Positions 55,201 through 58,200 of a stretch of 64,000 nt of DNA are shown one piece after another. Each line of letters opens with the position of its first letter. Positions within the stretch are counted from its first letter, which is position 1. The stretch comes from Mytilus californianus (taxonomy: Eukaryota; Mollusca; Bivalvia; Mytilida; Mytilidae), in NCBI RefSeq assembly GCF_021869535.1, contig NW_026262659.1, positions 7,192,001 to 7,256,000 of the forward strand, written 5' to 3'. Below the pieces are notes generated by a model that was given only the letters and a program-made list of their open reading frames with translations, was not told the DNA's origin and searched no databases. Made by a program: the position numbers and the translations under genes.

Positions 55201-58200
55201 CATAAACAATATTGGTAATAAAGTGCATGACCTGGGACCACAATCCAATCCTACACCTGACATGACAAAAGATTACCAATAGAATCAGTATTTATTTTTG
55301 ACAATAGTATCCTGTATATTCGCACCAGACTGTGTTTCGAATGCCATCCCTGTCTCTGTAGGTGGAGGTTGTGATACTGGGTCACGTCCTGTCTTGGCCT
55401 GGATCTGTTCCCGTAGACTCTGTAGCTGCATCTTAAGACATTCGTAACTAGAGAGGTGAAGTGCCTGAATCCATTCATCTCTTTCTGCTTCTGTTCTTGT
55501 GGCAAAATGGTAGGTAGGTTCATCTCCTTCAAAAACTGCAAAACATTTTTTCTCTCATTAATACAGAAACTAAACACACTCAAAGAAATACAGAAAAAGT
55601 TTTGAAACTTTTACAAGATATGCATGTGTATATAAATATCTTATTGTGTACCATGTAAGTCATATTAAAATATTGTAACACATCACAAAAAAATACAAGA
55701 ATGAGCCTCCAAATGACATGAAAATTTCTACTTTCTCCAGAGTCTAGATAAATGGGCCCTAAAATCAAGAGTCAAAATAAGAATGACAATCAGCTGTTGA
55801 TATTTGTGTGTGTTCTCATTACCTTCTATTTCAATAGGGCTATGAATCACTAACACCAGCTGTTGTGTTCTATTACCCTCTATATTATTACCCGATTATC
55901 TTAACAATATTTACCTATAATAAATGCATTATCTATTTCATCATCTAGTTCTATTGTGCATCTCTCTAATACTAACACTCCTAGTGGCTCTGTTCTCTGG
56001 AAAATATAATACACATTTTCATACCCATTTAAGAAAAATAAAAAATTATTAGACTAAGTATCATAACAGGCTTTAAGTGCATATTTGGGCTGTTCATTTC
56101 AGTAATGTAGTCCATTGGACTTAGTTGTCAGAACTTGTTTAAAAATAAAAATGAAAAAAATTAGTGTATTAGCATGATTAGTCAATCTTGTATATTATTC
56201 TTCCAGTATAAATATATAACAAAGATTAGCCTAATACACATGTTTTTTTGTAAAATAATAATCCATGTTCCTCATATAGGCTGTTTCATGTGGGCAAAAA
56301 CAAGAGACAATGGTCAATATCACATTGACATATAATCTGAATTTTTTGTGTTAAAAGTTGATTTCTGACAAAATTTTCAACATTGTTCCTATTGAAATTT
56401 TTTTTTTTGTGTGTTTGACAAAATAAAAACGGGAAAATGTCGATGTTTAAATTAAGTCCTTCTTAAATGTATTCTTTAACTAAACAAAAACACAAAAATG
56501 CAAATTTCAATAGGAACAATGCTAAAAATTATGTCAGAAATCAACTTTTTATGATTAAATTAGTGTTAATATTGAACAGATTGAAAATATATTATTGATA
56601 TTAAATAAATACAACATCACATGCAGTTTTGTGAGTTGAAACTTGTATTTTCATCAACTTAGAAGATAATTTTTTTACTCAGGTAAATTAATCAGAGTGA
56701 TGGATTTCTCTTAGAAGAAATTTAAAGGTCCCAGTAAATAAACTACACAGAGAACAATAGCTATTGTATTTATTTAATGGGACAATAGAACTGACAACAG
56801 TCAATGACAGTTTAAATAGATTGACCATTAGGAGATGACTCTGTGGAAAAGTTTCATTTGGTTCGCAATAACATTAAGGCATCTAGGCCTAAAACATGAG
56901 ATTGATAGTGGTTATTTTGCTGAGGCACTCCAACAAGTCCAAAAGATGAAATCAGTGCTGTAGCAAATAATGAAATATTCATCTGAACTTCATGTAGACT
57001 TATTTTTGCAAAGTGCAAACAGTGCAATGAAATATATACATGTACATGTAGTTCATGTGGATTGTGCTTTGTTTTAAAGGTTAGTGCTGAAAATATAATT
57101 GCTGTGAAAAACTAACTCAAATTAAAACCTAGCAAAATTATTATATAGATCAAGAATGGTTATGAGAAACTTCACACCAGATTATTGCAACAAAAAAATA
57201 AAATATTTCAAGAAGGCAGATGCAGAAGAAAAGAAGTTAAAAAACAGGCAATTAATTTATTCAGAATTTGTCATGTATGCTGAACATGTTGTTTTTTTAG
57301 TAAACTGTTTTCCAAATAGTTTTGTGTATTATATTCTGTTTCCTATTTTTCATGTTTTAATTTTAGTCTTTGTTTTGGCCAATGTGTTAAACACCAACAA
57401 TCAATCAAGCTTTTGGCCAATGTGTTAAACACCAACAATCAATCAAGCTTTTGGCCAATGTGTTATGTTTCTTCAATTTAGGATATTTTTAAAGTTCATT
57501 GGTTCATTGATAAAAACATTGGTAGAAAAAAAGAGATTAAAATAAAACAAAGCAGCAAGCAACAAATTATTAAAGAATTAGGACACCATCTGTCTAATGT
57601 ATTGAGAATTTGTGTCTAATTTACCATTAACAAAATAAGTGCTTAAGTATGTTCACAGTAACAATAAATTATTCAAAGAACTTTTCCTCAATTTTTTCAG
57701 AGAACATTAATTTTTTCTATTAGTTATAAGATTAAATGGACAGAGATAAATTTAAGCTGGTGGTTCTAAGAAACTATAAAAGAAATTTCTAAATCTAAAG
57801 ATGAATATTTGAACCAAGACAATACAGCCAAGAAGAAGCTCATGACTCAGATAGTTGTTGTTCTTCAAGGATGTATGTGGTGCTTCAATCATCATTCTCA
57901 GCTAGTTATCAAATAATATTTATACATAGTGACATTAGTCTGATGTGTATAATTTACTTAAAAAGTCATTTTATGGTCCAATAAAACTTTTATGTGCTAA
58001 AATTTCAAAACTAAATCTATAAAGCAATTGTAAGCATCAAACAATAAAATTACCAAATATGGTGCTGAGCTCGACTTTCGATTGTTTTTCTGAAATTGTT
58101 AAAATCAAATAAAAAACAATCTAATCTTAGTTTATCTGTAAAATTTGTATCAATTTTGAAAATGAAAAAACCAGTTGTGATCATGTACAGAATGTCCAAA

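Noticed and set aside
55043..55282. 79-codon plus-strand frame
   Set aside because: Antisense to the intron after exon 4; composition looks random.
55251..55583. 110-codon minus-strand frame around exon 4
   Set aside because: Wrong phase; the PH-like frame is the one ending FETQS.
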